DNA from: Nitrospirota bacterium | Lineage (GTDB): Bacteria > Nitrospirota > Thermodesulfovibrionia > Thermodesulfovibrionales > UBA6898 | Reading direction: 5' to 3' | Length of the DNA: 50,178 nt | Assembly (NCBI GenBank): GCA_021811105.1 | Contig: JAJZPM010000023.1 | Span: forward strand, 1 to 50,178 | Shown here: positions 24,398 to 32,914 of the stretch, one piece after another | Layout of the letters: every line of letters begins with the position of its first letter | Numbering within the stretch: position 1 is the first letter of the stretch | The notes under the pieces: generated by a model | What the model was told of the DNA's origin: nothing | What the model saw: only the letters and a program-made list of their open reading frames with translations | Databases searched by the model: none | Translations under genes and position numbers: made by a program

Positions 24398-25762
24398 TCA
24401 ATCAAGGCTTCTTTTCCGATAAGACACCGACCACAAAAAGGCAAGGCCAAGAAGCGCCGATGCCAGGGAGCCGGAAAGTATGCCGAGTTTTGCCTGGATC
24501 AACAACTTATCTTCGTTAAAGCTCAGTCCCATTATAAAAAGCGACATGGTAAAACCGATGCCGCCCAAAATGCCAGCGCCTATGACGTGCGGCCACTTCA
24601 CCCCCCGTGGCAGAGAGGCAAGGCCGGTTTTCACAGCGAGGTAGGAAAACAGCCCGATCCCGAGGGGCTTGCCTAACAACAACCCGAAGACGATACCCAA
24701 TGTCAGGGGCGACGTGAAAGCCCGAAGAGCCCCTGTTCCCGCAAAAGTCAGGCCGGCGTTGCATAGGGCAAAGAGAGGAATTATGACAAAGGCAACCCAG
24801 GGATAGAGGGAATGCTCTAGGCGCTGAAGCGGGGTCTCAGCGTGGTGCGCGGCAAGCTCAACGGACTGGACTATGTTCAGATGACGTGCGTTGAGAAGAA
24901 TGGAGTGTCCGAAACCAGACGGATCGCATTGTAACTCATTCATAAGGGTCCCTACTTCTCCAATGAATTTGTCCGTATCATACTTGCCCTTAGCTGGAAT
25001 AAACATGGCGATAACAATCCCCGCAACAGTGGCATGGACACCGGAGCCCAGAACAGACAGCCAAAGGCCGATGCCGAGGAGCACATAGACCAGCGTCCTG
25101 CGGATCCGGAAAAAGTTTGCTATGGCCAATCCGCCGATGAAGACCGCTCCGACGAGCAAATAATCCAATACGATCGCCTTCGTATAAAAAAGCGCAATAA
25201 CAAGAACAGCGCCCAGATCGTCGGCTATCGCAAAGGCAGAGAGAAACGCCCTAAGGCCCAAGGGCAGCCTCCGCCCCAGGACTGCAAGCGCGCCGAGGGC
25301 AAAGGCGATATCCGTGGCCATAGGGATACCCCATCCGTGTAGGGCAGGAGTGCCCCGGTTAAACAAAAAGAATATCAAGGAAGGAAAGAGCATTCCCCCT
25401 AAAGCCGCAGCCGCGGGGAGAAACACCTGTCTGAATGAGGCGAGCTCGCCAACCAGCATCTCTTGCTTGATTTCGAGTCCCACTGTAAAGAAGAAAAAGG
25501 CCATAAGGCCGTCATTGATCCAGTGGAAGAGACTCTTGCTTATGGCGTAAGGGCCGACCGACAGGGAAAGTTCGATATGCCAGAAAGTGTGGTACAGTTG
25601 GGAAAAAGGCGAATTCGCCCATACAAGCGCGGCGACTGCAGCCCCAAGGAGGAGAATACTGCTTGACGCCTCCTGTTCGGAAAACCGCTGAAAAGGCCTA
25701 ACCAGCCGTTCACCGATCTCCTCGCCGGAGAAGAGATTTTTTTTCAGTTTCGTAAGCATCAT
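24398..25762 (-). CDS. nhaA: Na+/H+ antiporter NhaA
   Basis: A 454-aa inner-membrane antiporter with about 12 membrane segments, exchanging cytoplasmic Na+ for external H+. The ion-binding aspartates are Asp181 and Asp182 in AIADDLGAVLVIALFYT, and Asp151 lies in ATDIAFALGALAVLG, both as in E. coli NhaA. About 65 residues longer than the E. coli protein, mainly in the N-terminal extension and the loop between the two halves. A GGGAGG site precedes two tandem ATG codons (25762 and 25759); the second is better spaced. It lies beside trehalose and glucosylglycerate genes, which fits a role in salt stress. Confidence 0.93.
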   Translation of the reverse strand: MMLTKLKKNLFSGEEIGERLVRPFQRFSEQEASSSILLLGAAVAALVWANSPFSQLYHTFWHIELSLSVGPYAISKSLFHWINDGLMAFFFFTVGLEIKQEMLVGELASFRQVFLPAAAALGGMLFPSLIFFLFNRGTPALHGWGIPMATDIAFALGALAVLGRRLPLGLRAFLSAFAIADDLGAVLVIALFYTKAIVLDYLLVGAVFIGGLAIANFFRIRRTLVYVLLGIGLWLSVLGSGVHATVAGIVIAMFIPAKGKYDTDKFIGEVGTLMNELQCDPSGFGHSILLNARHLNIVQSVELAAHHAETPLQRLEHSLYPWVAFVIIPLFALCNAGLTFAGTGALRAFTSPLTLGIVFGLLLGKPLGIGLFSYLAVKTGLASLPRGVKWPHVIGAGILGGIGFTMSLFIMGLSFNEDKLLIQAKLGILSGSLASALLGLAFLWSVSYRKRSLD

Positions 25763-25874
25763 TTCCTCCCTGGGCCTTCTTCCACCTCAGTATAAATCAG
25801 AGCGGCGGAATAGTGAACCGTGAAATACGCCGGTTGCGGCGATTAATTGCGGGCGCTTCCTTCATGAGCGGACT

Positions 25875-26675
25875 TTACATATGTTCGACCGCGTCGATTA
25901 GGAGAGCCAGGACCCTCTCTACCTCTCCCTGTTTTTTCACATAGAACCGCGCGGATGTCCTGCGGGACCTCCCCACCCTTATGGTTATCCCTCTTTTCTT
26001 TAAAGCCTCGAACGCCGTTTCATCGGTCAGGTCATCCCCGATTACGACGGGCAGCCAGTTCCGTCCGAGCCGGTCGAGAAGCATAAGGGCAGCCTTCCCT
26101 TTGTCCCATGACGCAACAGCAGTAAGCTCAAGGACTTTTTTCCCTCTGATCACGGAAAAAGAGTTCTTCTCCGGAAATTCGCCAAGGGTCTTATAAAATG
26201 CCCGTTTAAGCGCAGTAATTTCTTCTCCCCTGAGGCGTCTGAAATGCAGGCTGAGGGAATATTTCTTGTCTTCAAGCCATGCGCCTTCAAAGAGACGCAG
26301 TTCACGGGCAAGCATCCTTTTTGCACTAGTCATGAGCTGTCTTGCCGCTGTTGCCCCGTCGTGTATGAATCGTATGCCGGGACCTGAAATATCCAGGCCG
26401 TGATTCCCCCCGTAGCAGATCGTCCTGATTCCAACCCTTTTCCTTACGTCAGTCAAGGTCCTTCCGCTCAGGACAGCGATGCGGACGCGTCTGCCTTGGG
26501 ACAGTATGTGAAGCTGCTCTTTCAGTCCTTCTGTCAGGACACATTGTGAAGGATCTTTCTGAATAGGCGTGAGCGTCCCGTCGTAATCCAGAAAGAGGGC
26601 GATGCCGGAATAAAGTTTGAGACCTCGTGAAACGCGGTCCATCAGAAAATCTCTCTCAAAATAATAGTCTGGCAT
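25875..26675 (-). CDS. otsB: Trehalose-6-phosphate phosphatase
   Basis: A 266-aa HAD-superfamily phosphatase that removes phosphate from trehalose-6-phosphate. Motif I is LFLDYDGTLTP with the nucleophilic Asp, motif II lies in IAVLSGRTLTDV, and motif IV is VIGDDLTDETAF. The order and length fit OtsB. It begins three bases after the stop codon of the trehalose-6-phosphate synthase gene on the same strand, so the two form an operon that makes trehalose from UDP-glucose and glucose-6-phosphate. Confidence 0.93.
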   Translation of the reverse strand: MPDYYFERDFLMDRVSRGLKLYSGIALFLDYDGTLTPIQKDPSQCVLTEGLKEQLHILSQGRRVRIAVLSGRTLTDVRKRVGIRTICYGGNHGLDISGPGIRFIHDGATAARQLMTSAKRMLARELRLFEGAWLEDKKYSLSLHFRRLRGEEITALKRAFYKTLGEFPEKNSFSVIRGKKVLELTAVASWDKGKAALMLLDRLGRNWLPVVIGDDLTDETAFEALKKRGITIRVGRSRRTSARFYVKKQGEVERVLALLIDAVEHM

Positions 26676-26678
26676 TAC

Positions 26679-28943
26679 TTACTCCGATCTTTCGACATTG
26701 CAGCCCTCCTCAGGGAGCCTAAGGCGCGCCAATGAAGTGATCAAGTTGCCGGCCCAACGGTATATGTTATGCTCTTTTACCGAGGTCCGCATCCTGGCCA
26801 TACGCGCTGTTCTTTCTTGCGCATCCATGGTGAGTGACAACTGAATTGCGTCGGCCATTTCCTCGATGTCGTAAGGGTTCACAATGATTGCGTCTGCGAG
26901 CTCACGGCTCGCCCCTGCAAAACGACTCAAAATTAGCACTCCATCATCGTCGTTCCGTGAAACCACGAACTCCTTTGCCACGAGATTCATGCCGTCATGG
27001 AGAGAAGTGACCATGCAGACGTCGGCCCCTTTGTAAAAATTTGTTATCTCCTCATGGCCGTGGTGCGCCTTCAGGAATACGACCGGTTTCCAGGATTTGT
27101 TCTGGAAACGCCAGTTGATCCTGTCGACCATCTCTTCCACTTCAGCCGTAAGTTCGCGGTAGCGCTTAATATGCGTGCGGCTCGGGGCGCCAAGCTCCAC
27201 AAAAGTGAACCGTTTGATGAAATCGGGGTATTTCTCGAAAAAGCGTTCGACCGCCCTCAGCCGTTCGGGAATCCCCTTCGTATAATCCACGCGGTCCACT
27301 CCCACCCCCAGATATTCCGACGCAACCCCTATTTTCTTAAACAGACTCACTTTCAACTCTTTCTTGCGGTCAGCATCCGGCTGTTCCGAAACGGCGGCGT
27401 CAAAGGCCACGCTTATAGGGAAAGGCTTTACGATCGTTGTATGTCCTCCCCGGGTGACGGAGAACCGCTCCCAATCGATCTGGGACTCAAGGAAACGGTC
27501 CACAGTATCGAGGAAATTATTGCAGTGAAACTGGATATGGAACCCTATAATGTCGGCTCCAAGCATCCCCATCAGGATTTCCCTATGCCACGGACAAATC
27601 CCGTATGCCTCCGGATTCGGCCACGGGATGTGCCAGAAAAGTGATATCTTTGCATCGGGACGCTTTTCCTTTATGAGGAGCGGGAGAAGGGCGAGGTGGT
27701 AATCCTGAATGAAAATCAGAGGAGCTTCCTCGTCCGCGATTTCGTCAAGCAGGACCTCAGAGAACTTTTCGTTGACCTTCTGGTATGAGATCCAGTCGTC
27801 GAGGCGGAAGGTTGGACGGGTGTGCGTAATATGACACAGGGGCCATATGCCCTCGTTGGAAAAACCATAATAATACCCGTTCTCCTCCTCTTTTGTCAGC
27901 CATACCCTTCTGAGGGCATAAGAAGGATCTTCAGGCGGTACACGCAGTTTATCCCCCGCTCCAACCGTTTCACGGTCGGCGTCCCCGCTGCCGTGGGCAA
28001 TCCAGAGACCATCGCATATCCTCATCACAGGGTCAAGCGCGGTGACGAGCCCTCCCGCCGGGGTAATGCATTTGTTGTTTCCCCCGTCCTTTACATGCAT
28101 AAAAGGTTCGCGGTTCGAAACGAGAAACAGTTTTTTCCCGTTCAGCTCGATCTTCATGTGCTCTTTCAGCCGCTGGGCCGTCCAGGCAGAGCCGACCTTG
28201 GCCCTCGCTTCCTCTTCGGCCCTCGTGCGAGCTGCAGCAAGGCTCCTGGCAAGCTGTGAGGCCTCGGAAATCAGCGGCGCCAGCAGGTCACCTTTTGGGG
28301 AAATAGCAGGTTGGACGATCTTCCCTTTTCCTGTCCGCATTTCCTTCATCCAGTCGGCAACCTGTGCTATAGGGCCTGTGATGCTCCATCGTACCGTCAC
28401 AATGGTGATGACCACAATAAGCGCAGAAAGTGTGAAAAAACGCAAGAGATTGTTTTTCCAAATTTCCCTTAGCCTCACGTCTATGTAGGAAGCATCATGG
28501 AAAAGACCAATGGCGCCGATTACCTCATCGTCCTCCAGAGGAACAATATAGACATAGATATTTTCACCGTCGATATGCGCAGATGCGCTTACAGGGCTTT
28601 TTTCCGTAAGAGCGCTTACAACCTGTGGAAATAGCTCGGGGTTCTTCGGATCAAGATTAGGGCTGGATGCGAGGACAGCCCCCTGGCCGTCATATACGGC
28701 AACGCCCTTAAGCCTTTCACGGTTCCCAAACCGCTCTACGAGCCTCTTCAACTTGTCGGATGCATTGTTCTGAACGAGGGCCTTCACCGACTCCTGCAGA
28801 CTGTCAGCCAGGATAATCGTCCTCCGTTCCAGGTCAGAAGTTAGACGTTTATTTTCAGCCCGCACCTGGTAAAACGAAAAAAAGGCAGCTACCAGGGCCG
28901 CAACAAAAAGAAGGGACACGATAAGCCGGACTGTGATCTTCAT
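26679..28943 (-). CDS. otsA: Membrane-anchored trehalose-6-phosphate synthase with sensor and HAMP region
   Basis: A 754-aa protein, about 280 residues longer than normal OtsA. The first 270 residues are a signalling front end: a membrane segment at about 7-26, an extracytoplasmic region of about 140 residues (27-164), a second membrane segment at 165-188, and a HAMP-like linker to about 240. From about 271 the GT20 catalytic domain follows ([11 protein letters not shown], then [31 protein letters not shown] and [19 protein letters not shown]), with all usual substrate-binding blocks. Known OtsA proteins are soluble. The arrangement implies that an external or envelope signal controls trehalose synthesis. 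Stop and otsB start are three bases apart. Confidence 0.92.
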   Translation of the reverse strand: MKITVRLIVSLLFVAALVAAFFSFYQVRAENKRLTSDLERRTIILADSLQESVKALVQNNASDKLKRLVERFGNRERLKGVAVYDGQGAVLASSPNLDPKNPELFPQVVSALTEKSPVSASAHIDGENIYVYIVPLEDDEVIGAIGLFHDASYIDVRLREIWKNNLLRFFTLSALIVVITIVTVRWSITGPIAQVADWMKEMRTGKGKIVQPAISPKGDLLAPLISEASQLARSLAAARTRAEEEARAKVGSAWTAQRLKEHMKIELNGKKLFLVSNREPFMHVKDGGNNKCITPAGGLVTALDPVMRICDGLWIAHGSGDADRETVGAGDKLRVPPEDPSYALRRVWLTKEEENGYYYGFSNEGIWPLCHITHTRPTFRLDDWISYQKVNEKFSEVLLDEIADEEAPLIFIQDYHLALLPLLIKEKRPDAKISLFWHIPWPNPEAYGICPWHREILMGMLGADIIGFHIQFHCNNFLDTVDRFLESQIDWERFSVTRGGHTTIVKPFPISVAFDAAVSEQPDADRKKELKVSLFKKIGVASEYLGVGVDRVDYTKGIPERLRAVERFFEKYPDFIKRFTFVELGAPSRTHIKRYRELTAEVEEMVDRINWRFQNKSWKPVVFLKAHHGHEEITNFYKGADVCMVTSLHDGMNLVAKEFVVSRNDDDGVLILSRFAGASRELADAIIVNPYDIEEMADAIQLSLTMDAQERTARMARMRTSVKEHNIYRWAGNLITSLARLRLPEEGCNVERSE

Positions 28944-28969
28944 ATCAAAACTCCATCATCCCTCTTCCG

Positions 28970-30187
28970 TCATTTGTTTGTTTTTCCGGCAAAAGCTAAA
29001 ACAGGCGTTGCCATGGAAGCAAGGCGTATATTCATGCTATTCCTGAAATGTTCAAATTCGGTCATATACATTTTGGGGACGGAGCCACCCCGCGGCAATT
29101 TCAGCGCAAGCGGATTGACAGGTCTGTTTGCAATCCTCACCTCGTAATGCAGATGGGGCCCCGTTGCAAGTCCGGTCGCGCCGACGCGTCCGATGACCAC
29201 GCCCTGGCCGACGGCCCCGCCCCGCCGAATACCCTTTCCTATTTTGGAGAGATGGCCGTAATATGTCTTCCAGCCGTTCGGATGTCGTATGATCACGAGA
29301 TTGCCGAACTGTCCTTTATGTCCCGCGAAAACTATCTTCCCGTCTCCGACAGCTGAAACAGGCGTACCGCTCGGGGCGGCGTAATCAAGGCCATGGTGGG
29401 GCCTGTACGTCTTCAATATAGGATGAAACCGGCCTCTCGAAAAACCTGAGCTTATGCGCCTGAAGCTGAGGGGCGCCTTCAAGAATGCCTTCTTGAGTGA
29501 CCTGCCTTCGGCGTCGTAGTATGCGGCCGCTCCGTCCTGCTCAAAACGGTAGGCGCGGAAGACCTCTCCATTGTTCACGAATTCCGCCGAAAGAACGTCT
29601 CCATATTTCCTGAACTCGCCGTTACGATATAATCCTTCGACGACGACCTTGAAGACGTCCCCTTTTCTGAGGTCCGTAGTGAAGTCGATGTCCCAGGAGA
29701 AGATGTCGGACATCTGCAGGGCTAGCAGGAGATCGTCCCTCGTGTTGCCAAGGGAAGAAACGAGGTTGTCACCAATTACTCCGCTTACATACTCGATCCT
29801 TTTCTGATATTGCACAGTCTTCCTGGCCGCGCAAAAACCGTCCTGCCGCCGGGTGATGCAGAGGATTGAATCGTCGTCTATCCGATAGTCGAACGACCTG
29901 ACCCCGTTGTCATCGAGGACTATCTTGTAAGGTTGTCCAGGCTGGACTTCCCGTAGCCGGTGGATGCTTGCAGAGGCTTCACGGATCCTAAAGAGTTCCC
30001 CGGCGTCGAGTTTCCATTTTTTGAAGACATCGGAAAGGGTTTCTCCCTTCCGTATGGTGCCATCGATCTCTTTACAGTCACCCTGCCCGGAGGCCTGCTG
30101 TTCACCGGTCCGGACAAGGCTGAGATTGCCTCTCATAATCCATAATGCAATCAATATGACGCAGACAGCCATAAGTGATTTTTTCAT
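28970..30187 (-). CDS. M23-family peptidoglycan endopeptidase
   Basis: A 405-aa envelope protein with an N-terminal membrane anchor or signal (residues about 5-22). A LysM/OapA-like region follows (about 40-115, IRKGETLSDVFKKWKLDAGE and EVQPGQPYKIVLDDNG). The C-terminal LytM domain carries the zinc ligands HHGLDY (H and D) and HLHYEVR (second H), with VGDGKIVFAGHKG and GNLVIIRHPNGWKTYYGHL between, so it should be catalytically active as a D,D-endopeptidase. A strong ribosome site (AGGGAGGACAG) precedes the ATG. It follows a double-SH3 gene by 15 bp, and the two probably act together at the wall. Confidence 0.9.
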   Translation of the reverse strand: MKKSLMAVCVILIALWIMRGNLSLVRTGEQQASGQGDCKEIDGTIRKGETLSDVFKKWKLDAGELFRIREASASIHRLREVQPGQPYKIVLDDNGVRSFDYRIDDDSILCITRRQDGFCAARKTVQYQKRIEYVSGVIGDNLVSSLGNTRDDLLLALQMSDIFSWDIDFTTDLRKGDVFKVVVEGLYRNGEFRKYGDVLSAEFVNNGEVFRAYRFEQDGAAAYYDAEGRSLKKAFLKAPLSFRRISSGFSRGRFHPILKTYRPHHGLDYAAPSGTPVSAVGDGKIVFAGHKGQFGNLVIIRHPNGWKTYYGHLSKIGKGIRRGGAVGQGVVIGRVGATGLATGPHLHYEVRIANRPVNPLALKLPRGGSVPKMYMTEFEHFRNSMNIRLASMATPVLAFAGKTNK

Positions 30188-30202
30188 CTGTCCTCCCTTT
30201 CC

Positions 30203-30655
30203 TTAGTGAATCCACAGCAACTTTCCGTAGATCCAGCCGTTATCCCTATACTCGTCCCTGACTTTGACCCAGGCACCCTTTTTCTTGAGCACCCTGAAGG
30301 TATCGTACTTTTTTGCCGGCTCCGTGAATTTTTCTGCGTATAGGAGTCCCGGGCCGGTCCTTATATTCGCGGTTTTCGATTTTACGATTGCACAGCGGTA
30401 AGATGAGGTCACAAGCCCTTTGTGTATCCAGTTGACATCTCCATCGACATCCTGAACGGCATACCAGCTTCCCGAAAGCGATACGCCGACTTTTGCAAAA
30501 GGCATATGTCGATAAACCTCCCAAACGATCTTGTAGCCGGTGCCCGGTCCTGTCCTCACATTGGCCTGCCCGGCGTTTACGCAGAGCGGCTCCGCGTATC
30601 CCGCGACAAACACCATCACTATGATCAAACCTGCTATCGGAAGTTTTCTTGTCAT
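30203..30655 (-). CDS. Exported protein with two bacterial SH3 domains
   Basis: A 150-aa protein with a signal peptide or anchor (residues about 5-22). Two SH3b-type repeats follow: ANVRTGPGTGYKIVWEVYRH and ANIRTGPGLLYAEKF, each ending in a Trp-rich strand (GSWYAVQDVDGDVNWIHKG, AWVKVRDEYRDNGWIYG). SH3b domains bind peptidoglycan or other wall ligands. A GGAG site lies upstream of the ATG. It is the first gene of a pair with the M23 peptidase, 15 bp apart; the SH3 protein may direct the peptidase to its substrate. Confidence 0.87.
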   Translation of the reverse strand: MTRKLPIAGLIIVMVFVAGYAEPLCVNAGQANVRTGPGTGYKIVWEVYRHMPFAKVGVSLSGSWYAVQDVDGDVNWIHKGLVTSSYRCAIVKSKTANIRTGPGLLYAEKFTEPAKKYDTFRVLKKKGAWVKVRDEYRDNGWIYGKLLWIH

Positions 30656-30717
30656 ATCTATCTCCTTTACGGTTGCACCGAATTCTTCAACAATCGGAGC
30701 GACCTTCGAAAGACCGC

Positions 30718-31926
30718 CTACCTGTTGTCTTCTTCAACGCTCTTCCTGATCTTCACATGGATATCCGGTATGGCCGACGTTATCCTGTCCCAACTCGCTA
30801 TCAGCGGGACGCCGAGTGGGTCGTCCATGATCATTTCTGCGGCTATCTTAATACCGCTTGTAAATGTGTCCACCGCCAGGCTCTCCTCATGCCTGTCGAA
30901 GAAGAGGCCGTTTATCGCTGCGTCATCCTCGTATCTTTTGAGCATGTCCTGGGCCGTTCTGACGTACGTCGCAACGAGCGTCTTGAATATTCCTTCAGAG
31001 AATGTGATCCCTTCAGATACGAGGGTCCTGAAAATGGACTTGCTGATGTCCACGCACATCTTGTGGAGTCCCTTTGTTGCGTCTTCCGGAGAGAGCGTTT
31101 GGTGTTTATGTTCGTAGTTTTCAGCGACATCGACCTGACAGACCCTTCTCAGCGAAGTATTCCTGTAAACCTCCGCTAGGATACCGACCTCAAGACCCCA
31201 GTCGCCGGGGATCTTGTTGATCCTCGCAATGTCCACATCCATCGAAAATTCACCGGCAAGGGGATACCTAAAGCTGTCGAAAAAAATCAGGAGAGGGTGA
31301 TATCCCATAATCTTCTGAAGCGAGCGGATGAGGGGGGCGACGAGAAGCCTTGTCACCCTGCCGTGAAGCCTGTCGGTCACCCGACTGTAAAACCCCTTGC
31401 AGAAATCGTAATCAAGGCTCGGGTTCGTGACGGGATAACACAATCGCGCGAGCATGTCCCGGCTGTAAGTAAGGATATCGCAGTCGTGAAGCGCGATGAC
31501 GCGGAATTCACGCTTTGAAAGGACATAGCCGTAAGCCATCCAAACCGACCTCCCCTTTCCCGGCTCTCCGATGGGCAGCCCCGCTGATTCGATCTCCGTA
31601 TATATTTCGCTCAATCGCGGGCCTGAATTCCATACGATGCTCGTCTTCTGAGGGAGGACCGAAAAGAATTCTTTTACGCGCCTGAACTCCGCATAGGTTG
31701 CCGGCCCGAGAGCAACGACAGCTTCACCTACATACGCGACTTCCTTCAGTTCTCTTACGATACCCTTTAATGCTTCACCTTCGAGTTCGCTGTAAAGGGA
31801 CGGCAGCACCAGGGCAATAGGCCTATCCTGAGAATACCAGGTCAGTTCCGCTTCGATTTTCTCTATGCCGACCCTTCCAAGTTTATGGAAGGTCGCGACT
31901 GCACCGGTTTGATAAAAATCGGACAT
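30718..31926 (-). CDS. Glucosyl-3-phosphoglycerate synthase-like glycosyltransferase (GpgS/MpgS type)
   Basis: A 402-aa soluble GT-A glycosyltransferase resembling GT81-type GpgS, which forms glucosyl-3-phosphoglycerate. The acidic metal site is in VIALHDCDILTYSR; later YPLAGEFSMDVDIARINKIP and GDWGLEVGILAEVYRN match the family's acceptor region. It could instead make the mannosyl form (MpgS, GT55); the family split cannot be decided here. Such products are precursors of glucosylglycerate or mannosylglycerate, compatible solutes. No dedicated phosphatase is adjacent, but OtsB-like HAD enzymes can be. It supports the osmotic-stress theme of this region. Confidence 0.8.
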   Translation of the reverse strand: MSDFYQTGAVATFHKLGRVGIEKIEAELTWYSQDRPIALVLPSLYSELEGEALKGIVRELKEVAYVGEAVVALGPATYAEFRRVKEFFSVLPQKTSIVWNSGPRLSEIYTEIESAGLPIGEPGKGRSVWMAYGYVLSKREFRVIALHDCDILTYSRDMLARLCYPVTNPSLDYDFCKGFYSRVTDRLHGRVTRLLVAPLIRSLQKIMGYHPLLIFFDSFRYPLAGEFSMDVDIARINKIPGDWGLEVGILAEVYRNTSLRRVCQVDVAENYEHKHQTLSPEDATKGLHKMCVDISKSIFRTLVSEGITFSEGIFKTLVATYVRTAQDMLKRYEDDAAINGLFFDRHEESLAVDTFTSGIKIAAEMIMDDPLGVPLIASWDRITSAIPDIHVKIRKSVEEDNR

Positions 31927-32020
31927 TTCACGCCTCCAGCGGCAGTTAGCCTTTGGTCGTTATTTTGGTTGAGTGATTCTTTTTTGCCGAAATGAGAAAG
32001 TGTAAGACTGGATTGTAAGA

Positions 32021-32488
32021 CTACGCTGCTGGAGGAGAAAGACCTGAATATAAGAGGGGAGAGTTTATCTGAAACGATATATCGATTGTGCGGACCCGAG
32101 CTGTAACTTCAGAGAACGGCATAGGGACAACGTTGATTTTTTCGATCACATAGCATTTCGCCTTTTCGGGGAAATTCTTCGAACCTGTCTTCTCAACGAC
32201 GAACTTGTTTCCGCCCGCATCGAAGGAAGGCTTCCCTTCCTTGAGGATCTTCCAAAGCGCCATGTTAAACAAGAAAGGATTGATGTCCCCTTCCTTTCGA
32301 CCTTTAACATCCGTAGATCTCTCAAGTGGAACAGAAACTACATGCCGGGAATAAACGATTTCCTGAAGATTACATTGCCGCGTTTCCGAAGCGCGCGGCT
32401 GTTGGAACGGCAGCACAGCAGAAAAAGGGGATACCGCATAGAAAACGAAATGTGTAAGAAAGAAAAATGCAAAAATACGTTGCGTCAT
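32021..32488 (-). CDS. Exported protein of unknown function
   Basis: A 155-aa precursor with an N-terminal hydrophobic segment (residues about 5-28) fitting a signal peptide. The mature part has alternating strands (KFVVEKTGSKNFPEKAKCYV, TARVRTIDISFQINSPL) and two Cys, which could form one disulfide. I do not recognise a family. It lies alone, 95 bp from the glycosyltransferase gene on the same strand. The clean open frame with a signal sequence supports it as real. Confidence 0.6.
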   Translation of the reverse strand: MTQRIFAFFFLTHFVFYAVSPFSAVLPFQQPRASETRQCNLQEIVYSRHVVSVPLERSTDVKGRKEGDINPFLFNMALWKILKEGKPSFDAGGNKFVVEKTGSKNFPEKAKCYVIEKINVVPMPFSEVTARVRTIDISFQINSPLLYSGLSPPAA

Positions 32489-32914
32489 CGTCTATAAGTA
32501 TTGCATACAGGAAGCCTGCTTTTCAATAAAACCTATAGGCTTCTAATGCTGTAATTGTTTTTTGGTGTCTCTCAGCTCGCTTCGAAGACGTCAGGGAGAT
32601 CCGTGCCGCTGAATAACCGATTCCATGACATAGGCACTGTAGCTTCTCGCAGGCGACTTTGATGAGTCAACCCTAACGTTGCATAAAGTGTGTGTATTTA
32701 GGCCGTCATTCCCGCAGTCTTTAGGCGGGAATCCATTCTTAAGAAAACATGGATGCCCGACTGAGAACCTCGGGCATGACGGAAAAAGAACTATGACCTG
32801 GAGGTAACATTCGGAGAACTCCAGCATAAGGAGTGTCATCAGGCTCAAAAGCCCGTCAATCAAGCTTTTGTGGCTGTTAATTTACAATCTTTATGCAACT
32901 GGAAGGTCAACTCT
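32489..32914. other. Intergenic region with a mobile-like repeat
   Basis: No supported gene. The 90-codon minus-strand frame at 32591-32863 runs through the repeat element and has no family features. The element at 32703-32782 is the main content; the rest shows nothing recognisable. Confidence 0.5.
32703..32782. repeat. 80-bp palindromic element with two internal hairpins
   Basis: The ends are inverted repeats (CCGTCATTCCC on the left, GGGCATGACGG on the right, one mismatch). Inside lie two hairpins: TCCCGC with GCGGGA (loop about nine bases) and the perfect TGCCCGA with TCGGGCA. As single strand it would fold into a three- or four-way cruciform. Elements with the CCGTCATTCCCGC start are abundant in several bacterial genomes as dispersed palindromes; other copies are not in this window. 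Confidence 0.65.

Noticed and set aside
26997-27644. 215-codon plus-strand frame inside otsA
   Set aside because: Antisense to the GT20 domain; no independent support.
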